Assembly: GCA_002007465.1 (NCBI GenBank)
Contig: LNAC01000848.1
Location: 268,144-332,143, forward strand
Source: Ailurus styani
Lineage: Eukaryota > Chordata > Mammalia > Carnivora > Ailuridae
Direction of reading: 5' to 3'
DNA: 64,000 nucleotides
Below the pieces are notes generated by a model. That model saw nothing but the letters and a program-made list of their open reading frames with translations. It searched no databases and had not been told where the DNA came from. Every line of letters begins with the position of its first letter. The stretch's first letter is position 1. A program made the position numbers and the translations under genes. This document shows, one piece after another, positions 1-35,860 of the stretch.

Positions 1-137
1 GATTGGGTTATCATCACCCCAGTAGACCAGAAGTCATGCTCTTGTGGGGAAGAATTCAAGGACTGCATGTGCCACAGCAGAAACGCATTTTCTCCCGAAC
101 ACAGACCCCCAAGCCCTGTCTCTTTTCCCTTGGGCAG

Positions 138-22197
<22,060 letters not shown>

Positions 22198-22590
22198 GCC
22201 AGTTGAAGAGACACTGCTTTTTCAGCCTTAACATGCAACGTAACACAAACAGGCCTGGTTGGCGTTCAGAACTGAATGTGAAAGCAGCACTGAGTGGTGA
22301 TGTTCTCAAGACCAAAGGACAACCAGAGACACCACCCTGCACATGAGTAAATAAGAAAACTGGTGGAAAGTTGTTGCTAATGAATATAGGTTGGAAAAAC
22401 ATTTAATTTTTCACTCATTTGATTTGCTCTTACAATTTGTTTGCTCATTTGATCATTAAAAGTGATAACAGTAAAACTCACAAATGCTTAAAAGTTTAAA
22501 AAGCCAGGTACCAAAAAGTCTGTGCACTGATATTATATTTGTAGTAAAGTATTTATGCATATGGACAAGGACTAAAGGAGAACAAGGATA

Positions 22591-22596
22591 AATAAA
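22591..22596 (+). terminator. Candidate ZNF274 polyadenylation signal
   Basis: AATAAA lies 394 bp after the ZNF274 stop, in AT-rich sequence. An ATTAAA at about 22456 is a weaker alternative. Cleavage site and downstream GU element are not obvious, so the exact 3' end is inferred. Confidence 0.5.
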
Positions 22597-22599
22597 CTA

Positions 22600-24345
22600 T
22601 ATATTTCTGTGATAGAATCTGTGTTTTCCCCACCTATTAAATATCTTTTCATTAATAATTTGATATTTAAGCAGCATTAAAACAAAGCAGATTGTCAGAC
22701 CAGTTCTAGAAGACTCTGCAAGGCTGCAGTCCCTCTGGCCCAAGATTCCAAATGGGATAGGATGAGTGGGTCATTCTGATCTTTAGAACACCATCAACAT
22801 TCAGGGAATGTTAGCTTCAGGGAATGGGAATCTTGAACAACCACTGGAGGTCTAGAGGGAAGGAAACCCTAGGCCAGTGTGGGAATTTCCAGGGAATGTT
22901 CATTTGCTTCACCTTTCCACTTTTCCTACAGGATTCCTTCAAGGGAAGGAAATACCCTGGCTGGATGCTCATCACCAAGTTAAGCAACAGGAAACCAGCA
23001 GCATTAGGGCATGTGTTTGATGCCCATATTTCACGTTTTATGTGAAAGGACAGATTAATTTCCCCAGGTCACGCAGCCTGTAACCTGCAGCTCATCCCAC
23101 CCCTTCCTCCACAACTCCACCTCTGCTCTCTTGAGTTGTGCATAGTATTTCAAAACGTGTTTAAATTTCTGGGTCAGATATTGACATTATGCTCATCAGA
23201 TAGTGTTTGAATGCTGATGCGCACGTCTCTTAATTGCCCTTGGGCTCATGCTGACAAGGATGAGGCATAGTCACGCCCTCTAGAGTGAAAGTATCTCATT
23301 CCTTTCTCTGCAGGAATGCACAGACCCGGGGGACAGACTAGAGAGCCAGGAGCCAGGTGCCTGGAGAATGGTGATGGCACACCAGCTGTCCTATTGTCCT
23401 CCATGCTTCAGGCCCAGGCCTCAGGGCTGCTGTATCACTGTTAAACATATTCACATGTTAACTTCTTGGAGAGATCAAATATCTGGGGGCTGAAGAATTT
23501 ACCAGGGCCTGCTGCCCTCCCTCTACACAGTGGAAGATCTTTCCCTGGGGAAAGAGACCAGTTTTCAATGGAGAACATCAGCAGTTCATTTTCCAAGTCC
23601 TGATGATGTAGAGATGTCTGTTTACGTTGGGAGTGGCCTCACCATGATGCCTAGTGCCCACTGGTGAAGGCCATAACCATGTCCTCAGATGAGGTGAGTT
23701 CATCCTGAAATATAATATATTGATTTGTTCCCAGATGATGGTCTCTGAAGGAGGTGAGCTGACTGCTATCACATCTGTGGTGGTTTCAAATATGGCTACA
23801 AATGCTTTGCCTTTCCTCCATTCCTAGAATCTGTCTGGGCCTGTGTCTGCTTCTATCCATAGGGTTGGCAGAAGTATTTCTGTAACTTCCATGCGATGAG
23901 GCCGTTAAGGATGCTGAGGTTTTCCGTTTCCTCAGGGAAATGAGATGCAGTGTTGTCAGCTGGAACTGTGACAAGGCTACATGATGTTGGGTGGTGAGTG
24001 AGGAGAGGAGAAATCATCCCCTCAGAGGGGGTGAACAGATGAGGGTGGGCTTGTCTAGCAGGTCATCCAGGGCCTCTGAGGTTTGGGGTTACTTACCAAA
24101 ATTAACCAAGTTTGAAATATAGTTGACTGCTTTGGAAGACCAGAGAAATTCACCTCTGAAGTGAACAGAAGAGTTCCCACTTTCCTTAAAGTAGGATGAG
24201 TTGATGTGGGATTCGAATATATGAAGGTGATAGGTAGTTTCCCATCTTTTCCCACCACACATAATTTATATCAGCAGCACCCACCATTACATTCACGAGT
24301 TTGCCATTAGGGCTCAGTGTGTCTGAATCTCCTGGGGGCTCATGG
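22600..24345. other. Intergenic, little recognised
   Basis: Sequence after the ZNF274 3' end. No SINE, no clear gene; possibly old repeat material, not identified. Confidence 0.45.
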
Positions 24346-24815
24346 AAGGCAGAGTGACAGGCCCACAGATGTCCACTGCTAGTCCCCAGAACCTGTGAAA
24401 ATGGTGCTTCACATGGCCAGAGGGACTTTGCAGATGTGATTGATTAGGTTAGGATTTTGAAACAGGGAGCTCATCCTGGATTATCCCCCATGGGCCCAGT
24501 GTCATCACAGGGGTGGTTATAAGAGGAAAACAGGAGTGTCCAAGTAAGAGAGGAAGATACAATGACAAAAGCAGGGATTGGAGTATGCAGGGCCATAAGC
24601 CAAGGAATGTGAGTTTACCAGCTTCTAGAGGCTGGTAAAGGCAAGGGCATTGACTCATTTCCTAGACCCTTCAGAATGAACACGGTCCTGGAGACACCTT
24701 GATTTCAGCCCAGTGATAGACTTCTAACTTCCAGGATGGTAAAATAACAAATCTATATTGTTCAAGCCATTAATTTTGTGGTATTTTGTTTTGGCAATGA
24801 TAGCAAACTAAAGCA
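24346..24815 (+). mobile_element. MLT1-type LTR remnant
   Basis: Contains 'gggactttgcagatgtgat', 'catcctggattatccccca', 'caccttgatttcagcccag' and the 3' portion 'ttgtggtattttgttttggc'. This is the same LTR class as at 17900 and 61918. Confidence 0.75.
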
Positions 24816-25503
24816 CAGGGTATATGTGATTTGCAAGTTTCTATCTATGGGTGCTGATCCACACCCTAAGGGGTGGTATATCTCAATGGGAAGCACTGGA
24901 TCTGTGGGAGGGAATGGGGATAGACACTGTGCCTAGGGTTGGCAACCTGAAGGGAACTAGTGGTTTTGTTCTAGTGGAATGACTCTCAGTTCTCACAGAA
25001 ACGTGGAGATTGGCTAGGTAGGAAAAGTCTAACAGTCGGAATGAGTGGGATGCTCAGACTTTTTTGTGAGCTTGGGACAAGGACTGTTGTCTGCTAGAAA
25101 GGGGTGCAAATGTAACGTCTAGGGAAGAGGCAGCTGCACTTGCAGAAGTGGATGAGGTAGAATTATGAGTCATCTGAAGGCTGGAGAAAATGGTCCAGTT
25201 CACAAGGTGAGATGTGGCTTTCCTCAGAGCCTCAGAACACAACATAGAAACAACCACCCTTATTACTCTTCAGAGCTGGCATTTAATGACAGCCAATAAT
25301 CTGGACAACCATCGGAGCTCCTGCTTGGTTTCAGTATCTTCTTAGTGCCCACAATAACCTTGACATGTCAGCAGTATTCTTTCTCATTTGTGGGTGAACA
25401 GAAGGTAACTCAGCAAGTTGTCCAAAGGGATAGAAGTAGAAGTGGCAGGCTGGGAGATGTAAATGCTTTTGGTTACTTGCTCAACGAGCAGTCGTTGAAT
25501 GCC
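24816..25503. other. Intergenic, nothing recognised
   Basis: Between an MLT1 remnant and a SINE pair. I see no element or exon here. Confidence 0.45.
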
Positions 25504-25518
25504 TGGAGAAAACAAATC

Positions 25519-25748
25519 ATTTTTTTTTTACATTTTATTTATTATTATTTGTTAAAATTTTATTTATTTATTTGACACAGAGAGAGGGATTACAAGTAGG
25601 CAGAGAGGCAGGCAGAGAGAGAGGAGAGAGGAGGAAGCAGGCTCTCTGCCGAGCAGAGAGCCCGATGCGGGCCTGGATCCCAGGACCCTGGGATCACGAC
25701 CTGAGCCGAAGGCAGAGGCTTTAACCCACTGAGCCACCCAGGCGCCCT
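25519..25748 (-). mobile_element. Can-SINE, antisense, first of a tandem pair
   Basis: Full-length. Its A-tail side begins after TGGAGAAAACAAATC (25504-25518), and its head complement runs directly into the next SINE. Confidence 0.95.
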
Positions 25749-25947
25749 ACCTTTTATTTATTTATTTGACAGAGAGAGAGAGATCACAAGTAGGCAAAGG
25801 CAGGCAGAGAGAGAGAGAGAGAGAGAGAGGAAGAAGCAGGCTCCCCGCTGAGCAGAGAGCCCGATGCAGGGCTCGATCCTAGGACCCTGAGATCAAGACC
25901 TGAGCTGAAGGCAGAGGCCTTAACCCACTGAGCCACCCAGGTGCCCC
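25749..25947 (-). mobile_element. Can-SINE, antisense, second of a tandem pair
   Basis: Full-length with a long GA run. It is followed by TAGAGAAAACAATTC (25948-25962), the diverged partner of the duplication left of the first copy. Confidence 0.95.
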
Positions 25948-26048
25948 TAGAGAAAACAATTCAAAAGTCACATGAGAATCATCCACCTGCCCCCAGGGGC
26001 TTCAATTATACTTAGAAAAGTATGGCCAATGGAAGATCATAAAAGATA

Positions 26049-26234
26049 GGCACCTGGGTGGCTCAGTTAAGTATCAGCCTTCGGGTTAGGTCATGATCAC
26101 AGAGTCCCAGAACAGAGCTCCATATTGGGCTCCCTGCTCAGTGGGGAGTCTGCTTCTCCTTCTGCCTGCCCCCGCTTATGCTCTCTCTAGCTCACGCTCT
26201 CTCTCAAATAAATATAATCTTGTAAAAGAAAAGG
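26049..26234 (+). mobile_element. Can-SINE, sense, older
   Basis: Head GGCACCTGGGTGGCTCAGT and diverged body. The tail AAATAAATATAATCTT is followed by an A/G-rich end. Confidence 0.88.
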
Positions 26235-26302
26235 GGGGGTTGAAGAGAACAAAGACATTTCGGTGTGAGCAAGGTACTGTAAAAGAAGAAATAATTTAAA
26301 AC

Positions 26303-26303
26303 N
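26303..26303. other. Single-N assembly join with flanking duplication
   Basis: One N between 26229-26302 and 26304-26377. The two blocks are the same 74 bp apart from the length of a G run. Probably an unmerged contig overlap at a poly-G. Confidence 0.88.
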
Positions 26304-26479
26304 AAAAGGGGGGGGTGAAGAGAACAAAGACATTTCGGTGTGAGCAAGGTACTGTAAAAGAAGAAATAATTTAAAACCTATATCCAACTAAAAAATGGCA
26401 ATAAAAGAAAAATCAAATTGAGACACATGGAGAATGTGATTAGAGCAAAGAAAAAAAAGCAGTTATGGAGAAGGAATTT

Positions 26480-26672
26480 TTTTTTTAAGATTTTATTTAT
26501 TTATTTGACAGAGAGCGAGATCACAAGCAGGCAGAGAGGCAGGCAGAGAGAGAGGAGGAAGCAGGCTCCCTGCAGAGCAGGGAGCCTGATGCAGGCCTCG
26601 ATCCCAGGACCCTGGGATCATGACCTGAGCCGAAGGCAGAGGCTTTAACCCACTGAGCCACCCAGGCGCCCT
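26480..26672 (-). mobile_element. Can-SINE, antisense
   Basis: Full-length. GAGAAGGAATTT occurs before (26468-26479) and after (26674-26685). Confidence 0.95.
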
Positions 26673-26899
26673 AGAGAAGGAATTTAATATGCTGCCTTCA
26701 GAATCAGACATACCTAGTGTGTGAAATAAACAATGAAAAATTGAATAAAATTAATAAGTTCAACTTAGTAGGTGTATATACGATTTTTGTACTGTATGGT
26801 TTCAAAAATATATGTGTGCTTAATCACAAAAAAACTTTAATAAGTATAAATTTTTGTAGGTGACATTATCTAATCATAAATGAATAGAAGTACATAGTA

Positions 26900-28665
<1,766 letters not shown>

Positions 28666-28774
28666 ATAGCTTTACCCTACATTAAAGGGCCAGGGAGTAG
28701 GTGGGCAGAGTGGGATTAATCTAGTGTTGTAATACTGGAGCAAAATTAAAAAGTAGCAATTTGATGTTATACAG

Positions 28775-28954
28775 GATTTTTTTTTAAGATTTTATTTATT
28801 TTAGAGGGAGAAAAGGCAAGCAAGAACACAAGAGAGGGGGTGGGAGAAGCAGACTGCCTGCTGAACAGAGACCCCAATGTGGGTCTTGATCCCAGGACAT
28901 TGGGACTATGACCTGAGCCAAAGGCAGCCGCTTAACTGAGCCACCCAGGCACCC
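28775..28954 (-). mobile_element. Can-SINE, antisense, older
   Basis: Poly-T, diverged GA-rich body and head complement 'gagccacccaggcaccct'. A short GCAATTT repeat lies on both sides. Confidence 0.9.
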
Positions 28955-28959
28955 TGCAA

Positions 28960-30090
28960 TTTGTTTTTTTGTTTTGTTTTTTAGTTGAATACGATTGCCA
29001 TTGTCTTCATTACTTTATCCACCTGAGACAAGGCCATGGTCCAAGACTAAGGTACCATTGTCCTTTCATCTCAAGTCTTTCTGAGTAGAACGATTGGGGA
29101 AGAAAGCCCAAGTTGAAATAAGTTGTTCTTGGGCAGGAAGGTGTCAGGCCCTAAGAGAACACATCCAGCTCTGAAAGGAAAATGGTGATGTAACAAAGTC
29201 CAAGTCAGTAAGTGGAGAATCAAGATGTTAGGGTAAGGAAAGCGACTTTATTCAGGAATCCAGCAGACTGAGAGGATAATGGACTATGTTCTAAAGAACC
29301 ATCTTAGCATGAAATTTGAGCTTCTCTTATAGCCCAGACACCTGGGTCTTCCTAACAGACCAGATTCAGCCACTCAATGCTGGCAAAATCCAAAGGCAGA
29401 TAGACAAGTGGTGGTGAAACAAGAAAGAAATTTATTTCAGTGAGGCCAACCCCGGGAAGACAGCAGACTAATGTCTCAAAGACTATCTTCAAAGTGCTGA
29501 AATTACTTCCATATTCATAAAAGGAAAATGTGGGCAATGGTGGGTGGGTATGTGAAGGTAAACACTGAGGGTCAAATCAATCACTGTCTCAGAGTTAATC
29601 ACAGGTGGGGTCTTGCTGGCTCAGAGCGGTCCTTATTCTTCGAGGGGGTAGGTAGGTTTTGTTCCTTTCAGGGGCATGCTTTGCTCTCAGGTTCTTCCGC
29701 TTGAGCCAAGGGATAAGCTGGAAAGAAGAACCCAACTAGAAAGTCTGAGGTCAAAATGGAGGGAGCTGAAGTCCTCTTTCATTTTTATGTTAGGAAAAGA
29801 GGGAACTACTAGGGGTTGGACTCAAGAAGTGACTGATATCTGTAAACACTCAGGTGCCAGCAAGGGTCCAAAGAAGGTTGTGAAACTGTCACCAGATAGA
29901 CCCCAAGATCTGACCTTTACTGCTTACCTGCTTGTACATACCAAACTTTGTCCCACATTTCCCTTTACCTCTTCTTTCCAGCCTATTTCTTAACTCAGCT
30001 AAAAGACCCAAGGGGCATAGCATTCCAGGATGGGAACCAAAATCACTTCTCAAGCAATAGCAAACTCCTCTAAAAAATAAAGTCTCTCAA
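28960..30090. other. Intergenic, possible old LTR material
   Basis: Blocks such as 'gaaagcgactttattcag' (about 29238) and 'gaaatttatttcagtgagg' (about 29427) look like minus-strand polyadenylation regions of old LTRs. I cannot assign a family. No coding region is supported. Confidence 0.35.
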
Positions 30091-30097
30091 TTTGACA

Positions 30098-30127
30098 GGA
30101 ACAACAGCAGCAGCAGCAGCAGCAGCA
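30098..30127. repeat. (CAG)n trinucleotide repeat
   Basis: About eight CAG units after 'aacaa', intergenic. No open frame of interest runs through it. Confidence 0.9.
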
Positions 30128-30191
30128 CGATGGAGTTGACTCAGTGTGGCAAGGCAAAAAGGCTTGAGCTCAAATCCTGTCAGCAAGACTT

Positions 30192-30417
30192 TTTTTTTTT
30201 TTAGAGNCCTTTTTTTTTTTTTTAGAGCGATTCATTTATTTATTTGAGAGAGAGAGAGATCACAAGTAGGCAGAGAGGCAGGCAGAGAGAGAGAGAGAGG
30301 AGGAAGCAGGCTCCCTGCTGAGCAGGGAGCACGACTCGGGCCTTGATTCCAGGACCCTGAGATCATGACCTGAGCTGAAGGCAGAGGCTTTAACCCACTG
30401 AGCCACCCAGGCACCCT
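30192..30417 (-). mobile_element. Can-SINE, antisense, with internal N
   Basis: Full-length. CAGCAAGACTT at 30181-30191 and about 30418-30428 is the target duplication. A single N at 30207 lies in the poly-T, with 'tttttagag' on both sides. Confidence 0.93.
30207..30207. other. Single-N assembly join in poly-T
   Basis: The poly-T followed by TTTAGAG occurs on each side of the N, so the tail is probably duplicated by the assembly. Confidence 0.8.
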
Positions 30418-30734
30418 CAGCAAGACTTCCTAATTGGTTGATTGTGAACTTGCTCTCTCTGAATTCAATCTCTCTGCATTTAGAATGGAGAAAATAAAGA
30501 CTACTTCAGAAAGCATTGTGGATATCAAAATACTTAGTGTATGCATTTAGGATTTAAAAGAATGCAGAGCTCTGCTCTACCAGCTCTCTTAGATTTCTGC
30601 AGAGGTGCTCAACCCTGATTGCACACTGGAATCACTTGGAGTGCTTGAAAAGTACTCATGCTGGGACCCATGCCCAGAAATCCCATATTGTTACAAATTG
30701 TTGCATATTTAAAAATAATTTGTAAATTATATTT

Positions 30735-31225
30735 ACAAATTTACCACAAACTTTGTGGGTTCAAACAACACAAATCTGTTATACAGTTCTGGAGGTCCTA
30801 AGTCTAAAATGGGTTTCGTTGTGCTAAAATGAAGCAGTCAGCTGGATTGCATTCCTTCTGGAGGCTCTAGGAGAGAACGGTTTTCTGCCTTTCCAGCTTC
30901 TAGAGCCTGCTTGCATCCCTTGACTTGTGGCCCCCATCAGTAATTGTATCAGTCCAATCTCATCTTCCTTTGTCACATCTGTTTTTCTGACTCTCATTCT
31001 CCTGCCTCCTTTCATTTTTAAGGATCCCGTGATTGCATTGAGCCCACCAGAATAACTCAAGACAATCTCTCCCTCTCAAGATACTTAGCTTGATCCTATC
31101 TGCCAAGTCTCTTTTGCCATCCATAAAAGGTAACATATTTACAAATTCCAGGGGTTATGATATGTATATCTTAGTAGGGAGGGGAGTGGAGGACATCATT
31201 CTGCCTATCACAGAAAGTTCTAGAG
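30735..31225 (-). mobile_element. MLT1-like LTR remnant, antisense
   Basis: Reads 'cacaaactttgtgggttc', 'acagttctggaggtcctaag' and 'ggcccccatcagtaattg', then the Alu-unrelated 3' part of the usual MLT1 complement. No coding capacity. Confidence 0.6.
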
Positions 31226-32140
31226 ATACCATATTCCATCAGGAGGCATGTCTGGGGCAGCAGGGTCAAGGAAGGTATCCTGGCTAGAAGGTCTCTGCTG
31301 CCACTTCCCTTGATTCTATTCCCTTTCCATGCCTACCTCTCCAGCTTTTCCTTGCCTGAAATCTTTCCAACAGGGTCCTTTTCTGCTTCAAATCAGTCAC
31401 CATCAGTTTATATCATTTGCTACCAAGGACAACCAAACTGATTAAATTGGAAGATGTGAGGAGCCATTTAATGTCCCATGTGGCATTGATTAGTAGGTCC
31501 AGAAAGCACCAGAGGATTCTCCCCTATGCTAAGCCAATAGGATCCTCTTACTAGCTGAAATCAAATCCTCAGCAACAAGAAGCCCTCCACCAGATTCACT
31601 GTGCACCTGCACTCTCAGGCACATCTTACGTATTAACTAAAATGAGACACAGACTCTCAAACTGTTTAAGACTAGCAGAAGCCTGTAATCCCATCCCAGG
31701 CAGAGTGCTGGAGGGGGTTGGGAGAGCTGGGGAAGAAGACATGGCAATAACTGTCTTTTGGGGCTTAACAGTGAAAACTCTCCCAAGATTCTGCAGGTGT
31801 CAAATGAAAAAAAGCCAGACTTAAAAGACTTTATTGGAAAAAACTACTGTAATAGAGAAGAAGGGCTGATCACAAGATCTGCCTCTCAAAGGTCAGGCAG
31901 AAAAAGGTTTTGCTTTTATAGAGTTGCTAGAAAAAAGAACAGGCATTCAGACAGTTGATCAAGGAATGTCTTCTCTTCTCCCTCTCCTCCTCCTCCTTTT
32001 CCATCAGCTAATTTTCCTGAGGGATGTTGTGGGGCTATTATTCTGCATTCTGATGCTGGCCCAAGCTGATGGCACCTCAGAGTTCTGTGGTACTGTGGGG
32101 AGGAGAGATTAACTAAAGTCTGGTCATATCAAAGTCAGAC
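31226..32140. other. Intergenic, nothing firm
   Basis: No SINE or exon recognised. An LTR-like 'aaagactttattggaaaaa' occurs at about 31822. Confidence 0.4.
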
Positions 32141-32147
32141 ATATATA

Positions 32148-32253
32148 CTTTTTACATTTTTAAGGTAAACTGTACATCCAGTCTGAGGCTTTAACTCACA
32201 ACCCGAAGATCAAGAGTTGCACACTCTATGAATTGATCCAGACAGGCATCCCC
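32148..32253 (-). mobile_element. Old short Can-SINE, antisense
   Basis: Contains 'gaggctttaactcacaacc' and 'agatcaagagttgcacac'. It ends 'caggcatcccc', like the copy at 16826 but more diverged. Confidence 0.6.
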
Positions 32254-32557
32254 AAGTCACAAATATTTTGTTCCAACTGATCAACAGGGACAAATAGTTC
32301 AGCTAATCTTGTATGAGATGAAGAATGGGTCTGGCTTTATCCTAGATAAACAAGGGTGTTATCTGGGGTCTTATCTAATTCAAGTGGGGAATGGTGGTTT
32401 TTTGCAGTAGGACTTTTCCAGGAACATAAGGCTGGGGAGATTTCTTCCACTGCTGCTGTTTTCCAGGTGGGGTAAAGTTTGACATTCTCACAGGAAACAA
32501 GATGTTAACGGAAATGTATAATCAGAGACATAAAGGTTATAAAATAATCAGAATTGG

Positions 32558-32758
32558 CGGGCGCCTGGGTGGCTCAGTGGGTTAAAGCCTCTGCTTTCCG
32601 CTCAGGTCATGATCTCAGCATCCTGGGATCGAGGCCCACATCGGGCTCTCTGCTCAGCAGGGAGCCTGCTTCCTCCTCTCCCTCTCTCTCTGCCTGCCTC
32701 TCTGCCTACTTGTAATCTCTCTCTCTGTGTCAAATAAATAAATAAAATCTTAAAAAAA
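32558..32758 (+). mobile_element. Can-SINE, sense
   Basis: Full-length, flanked by AATCAGAATTGG at 32546-32557 and 32759-32770. Confidence 0.96.
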
Positions 32759-33454
32759 AATCAGAATTGGGAGACTGTACTTAGAGGTTAACATTTTCTC
32801 AAAGAAGGCATAACAACATCTGAAGTCCAGCTACCTGACAAGTCTTCTTACTTTACAGAGTAGCCTTTCTGCTTCCAGCTTTAGTGGCAAAGGAGGATAT
32901 CCCCGCTCTCATCTCACTGGGGATTTCTAGCTGCATTGAGAAGAGCCAATGGCAGGAATTCCGTTCACAACATCAAGAGAAAGAAAAGCAGGTTTAAGAA
33001 GCTAAGCACTCACAGAACAGGAAGAAGAAGGATGAGTGAACAATGCCCTTTAAGGGAGTGGTGCCCCCTGGAGTTGCCTTACTCCAATGGGGTAATTAGT
33101 GGCCAGCAGAGTGTTTCGTTCTTGTTGCTGGGGACACATCCAAAGCTAGGAGGCCCAGCTGGGTCAAAGGAGAGCTAATCAGCAGCACTCCCTCCAGTCC
33201 CAGGGCGGGATGCTCTGGGTTGCTTCTGTCATCTCCCCTCCTGTGTGTGAGCTGGAGTGGCTCCTGACAGGGGCACCAGTGCTCTGCCTGAACACCCTGA
33301 CGTTGAGGGCTCCAATTAAGGACCCCCTTCTGGCAGCAATGAGGAAATTGAGGTTCCAGGAGAAGAGGAGACATGGCTGAGACCAAACCAGGAGTGGAAG
33401 GAATCCAGGATTTCCAAGTCAGTCTAGTCTAAAATTGATATCTAATGGGGAAAA

Positions 33455-33710
33455 ATCCAAGCTCCAGAGTGAGATGATCTCAGTTCTAATCTCAGCTTTT
33501 CCACTTACCAACTATGCCACCTCGAGCTAGTTACTTAACCTCTCCTGTGGCTCAGTTTTTCTAGCTATTCCACAGGGAAGTTAAGATAGTGTCTATCTTA
33601 CAAGACTGCTGAGAAAAGTACGGAGTTAATACATGCATGTGCTATACAGTGCTGACAGTAGGTCCTTAATCTATTACTATTGTTATTACTATTATTATTA
33701 TTAGCTCCTC
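33455..33710 (+). mobile_element. MIR element
   Basis: Classic MIR core: 'ccacttaccaactatgcc', 'acttaacctctcctgtgg' and 'agttaatacatgcatgtg', ending in an ATT-rich run. Confidence 0.85.
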
Positions 33711-33779
33711 TTTCAACCCTCCACCAATTTATAAGACCTAAATAAAAAAATGTGAGAAGAGCCAGAATCACCCTGAAAA

Positions 33780-34990
33780 AGGACAGAGAGGGTGAGCTAT
33801 ACTAAATAGTAAAACATATTATAAAGCATCTATAATTTTGAAATTATAATACAGGCACATGAATAGATCAACTCAACAGAAAATCCAGAAATACTCAAGT
33901 GCATGTGGAAATTTGGTGTATGATAAAAGGGGCACCTCAAAACAGTGAGGAAAATGTAAACTATTTAGCTAGTATAACTATGGAGCCATATGGCAAAAGA
34001 TAAAATTAAAGTCATTCCTCACACCATACACTAGGATGAAGTACTAACTATTCAACTAGTACTACATAAGTACTAGAAGATACATGGGTGAATACCTCCC
34101 AAAACCTAAGAATATTTGTCTGTGAATCAAAATGCAGAATAAAGGAAACTTTTACATGAAAGAAAAAACCCCACAACACTATTAACATCATAAAAAAGAT
34201 TATAAACTGAAAAACTGCAATTTGTAATTTAAACCATTTAAAATATTGCCAATCAAGAACTTCTAGAGTTAAAGACTAACAACCCTGCAGAAAACTGGGC
34301 AAAATATGAACGAGAAATAAAATTGCTTAAACATATTAAAAGATGCTCATAACTAGAGAAGGTCTCACTCATAAAGATATGCCGACTAGAACTACACTGA
34401 AATACTGTTTCTTACCTATCAGATTTGAAGAGTCAAAAGTTTGACACCACATCCAGCTGATGAGACTGTATGCCCTTCCATACATCGTTTGGGGGATGCA
34501 AAAAGGCACAACCTCAAAGGAGAGAAACTGGGCAAAAGTACACATACATTTACCTTTGACCAACCAATCCCACTTCTAGTCCAAGTATACGCTAGCAGAA
34601 ATACAAAATGACACAGGCACAGGAGCATCCATTGCAGCACTATTCTTTTTAAATATCTGTTTACTGTATTTTAGAAAGAGAAAGCAGGGGCAGAGGGAGG
34701 GGGAGAGAATCTCAAGCAGACCTCTCGCTTAGCATAGAGCCCAATCATGACATGAGCCAAAACTAAAAGTCTAGCTTAACCGACTGAACCAAGTAGTTGC
34801 CCCACACAGCACCATTTTTAATAATGAAAAGCTGGACACAGCTTATATGTCATCAATAGAAGACTGGTGGAACTGCCATCCTGCCACTCAATACTGCTGA
34901 GGGCAACTGTCAGACAGTGGTCTCCCCAGCCAATTGGTTAGGTGGGAACAACAAAGTACATCACAGGACTATGTGTGGTATAGGACCTTC
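33780..34990 (+). mobile_element. Old L1 LINE fragment, sense, split by a SINE
   Basis: Plus-strand L1 end: 'ttcttacctatcagatttg', 'ggcacaacctcaaaggag', 'acaaaatgacacaggcac' and 'cattgcagcactatt'. It resumes as 'cagcaccatttttaata' after the SINE at 34644. Many stops. Confidence 0.75.
34644..34803 (-). mobile_element. Old Can-SINE, antisense, in L1
   Basis: Diverged copy with 'atctgtttactgtatttta', a GA-rich body and the end 'gttgcccc'. The L1 sequence GCAGCACTATT is repeated after it in a decayed form. Confidence 0.75.
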
Positions 34991-35032
34991 ACCTAAGGAA
35001 GGGGGTGGATTACACAATATATATTACATATA

Positions 35033-35080
35033 TATGTGTGTGTGTGTGTGTATATATACACACATATATATGTAATTTTT
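35033..35080. repeat. (TG)n(TA)n microsatellite, duplicated across an N
   Basis: A TG run, then TATATATACACACATATATATG. The same unit recurs after the N at 35113. Confidence 0.85.
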
Positions 35081-35112
35081 TTAATGGAAGGAGTGGGAAG
35101 CAGGGAAGAGGA

Positions 35113-35113
35113 N
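35113..35113. other. Single-N assembly join with flanking duplication
   Basis: Blocks 35035-35112 and 35114-35193 are the same sequence, differing in the TA count, and both end 'cagggaagagga'. Probably an unmerged contig overlap at the microsatellite. Confidence 0.88.
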
Positions 35114-35221
35114 GTGTGTGTGTGTGTGTATATATATATACACACATATATATGTAATTTTTTTAATGGAAGGAGTGGGAAGCAGGGAAGAGGAAAAAAA
35201 TAAAATGGAAGGATAATCAAA

Positions 35222-35428
35222 AACTTATAATTCACATATACCCACTTAAACTGTACAATTCAATGGTTTTTAATATACTGTTTTACTATCACAATCAACT
35301 TTGTAACATTTCCATCACCCCAAAAGAAACTGATATCCATGTAGCAGTCATGCTCGTTTTCATTCAAATTTCCCCAGACCTAGGCAACCACTAATTTACT
35401 TTCTCTATGGATTTTCCTATTCTACCAA
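35222..35428 (-). mobile_element. L1 LINE fragment, antisense
   Basis: Contains 'acttaaactgtacaattca', 'catttccatcaccccaaa' and 'ggcaaccactaatttac', the same L1 part as at 14836-15130. Confidence 0.8.
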
Positions 35429-35439
35429 AAATCATTCTC

Positions 35440-35625
35440 GGGCTCCTGGGTGGCTCAGATGGTTAAGCATCTGCCTTAGGCTCAGGGCATCATCTCTAGG
35501 TTCTGAGATTGAGCCCCACATTAGCTCCCAGCTCAGTGGGGAGTGTGCTTCTCCCTCTTTCTCTGCCTCTCCCGTTGTGCTCTTTTTCTCTCAAATGAAT
35601 AAATAAAATCTTTAAGAAGTTTAAA
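35440..35625 (+). mobile_element. Can-SINE, sense
   Basis: Head GGGCTCCTGGGTGGCTCAG, CT-rich body and tail. The ATCATTCTC of the L1 is repeated after it as GTCATTCTC. Confidence 0.93.
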
Positions 35626-35675
35626 AAAAGTCATTCTCTTTTATAGATAGAATCTTCGGTATTTATGAGTGAAAC

Positions 35676-35860
35676 AATATGGGACTTGCTTCAAAATAAT
35701 CCAGTGGTGGCTGGGAGCAAGTGGGGATAAGATTAAGTTTAACAAGCCGAATGATGACAGTAACTGAAGTTGGATAAATGCATGGAGGGAAGCATGGGTT
35801 TTCATCACACTATTCACTTTTCTGTGTTTGAAATTTTCCCTAATAAAAACAAGGTCATTT
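35676..35860 (+). mobile_element. L1 3'-end fragment, sense
   Basis: Contains 'ttcaaaataatccagtgg' and ends 'gaaattttccctaataaaa', as old L1 3' ends do. Confidence 0.6.
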
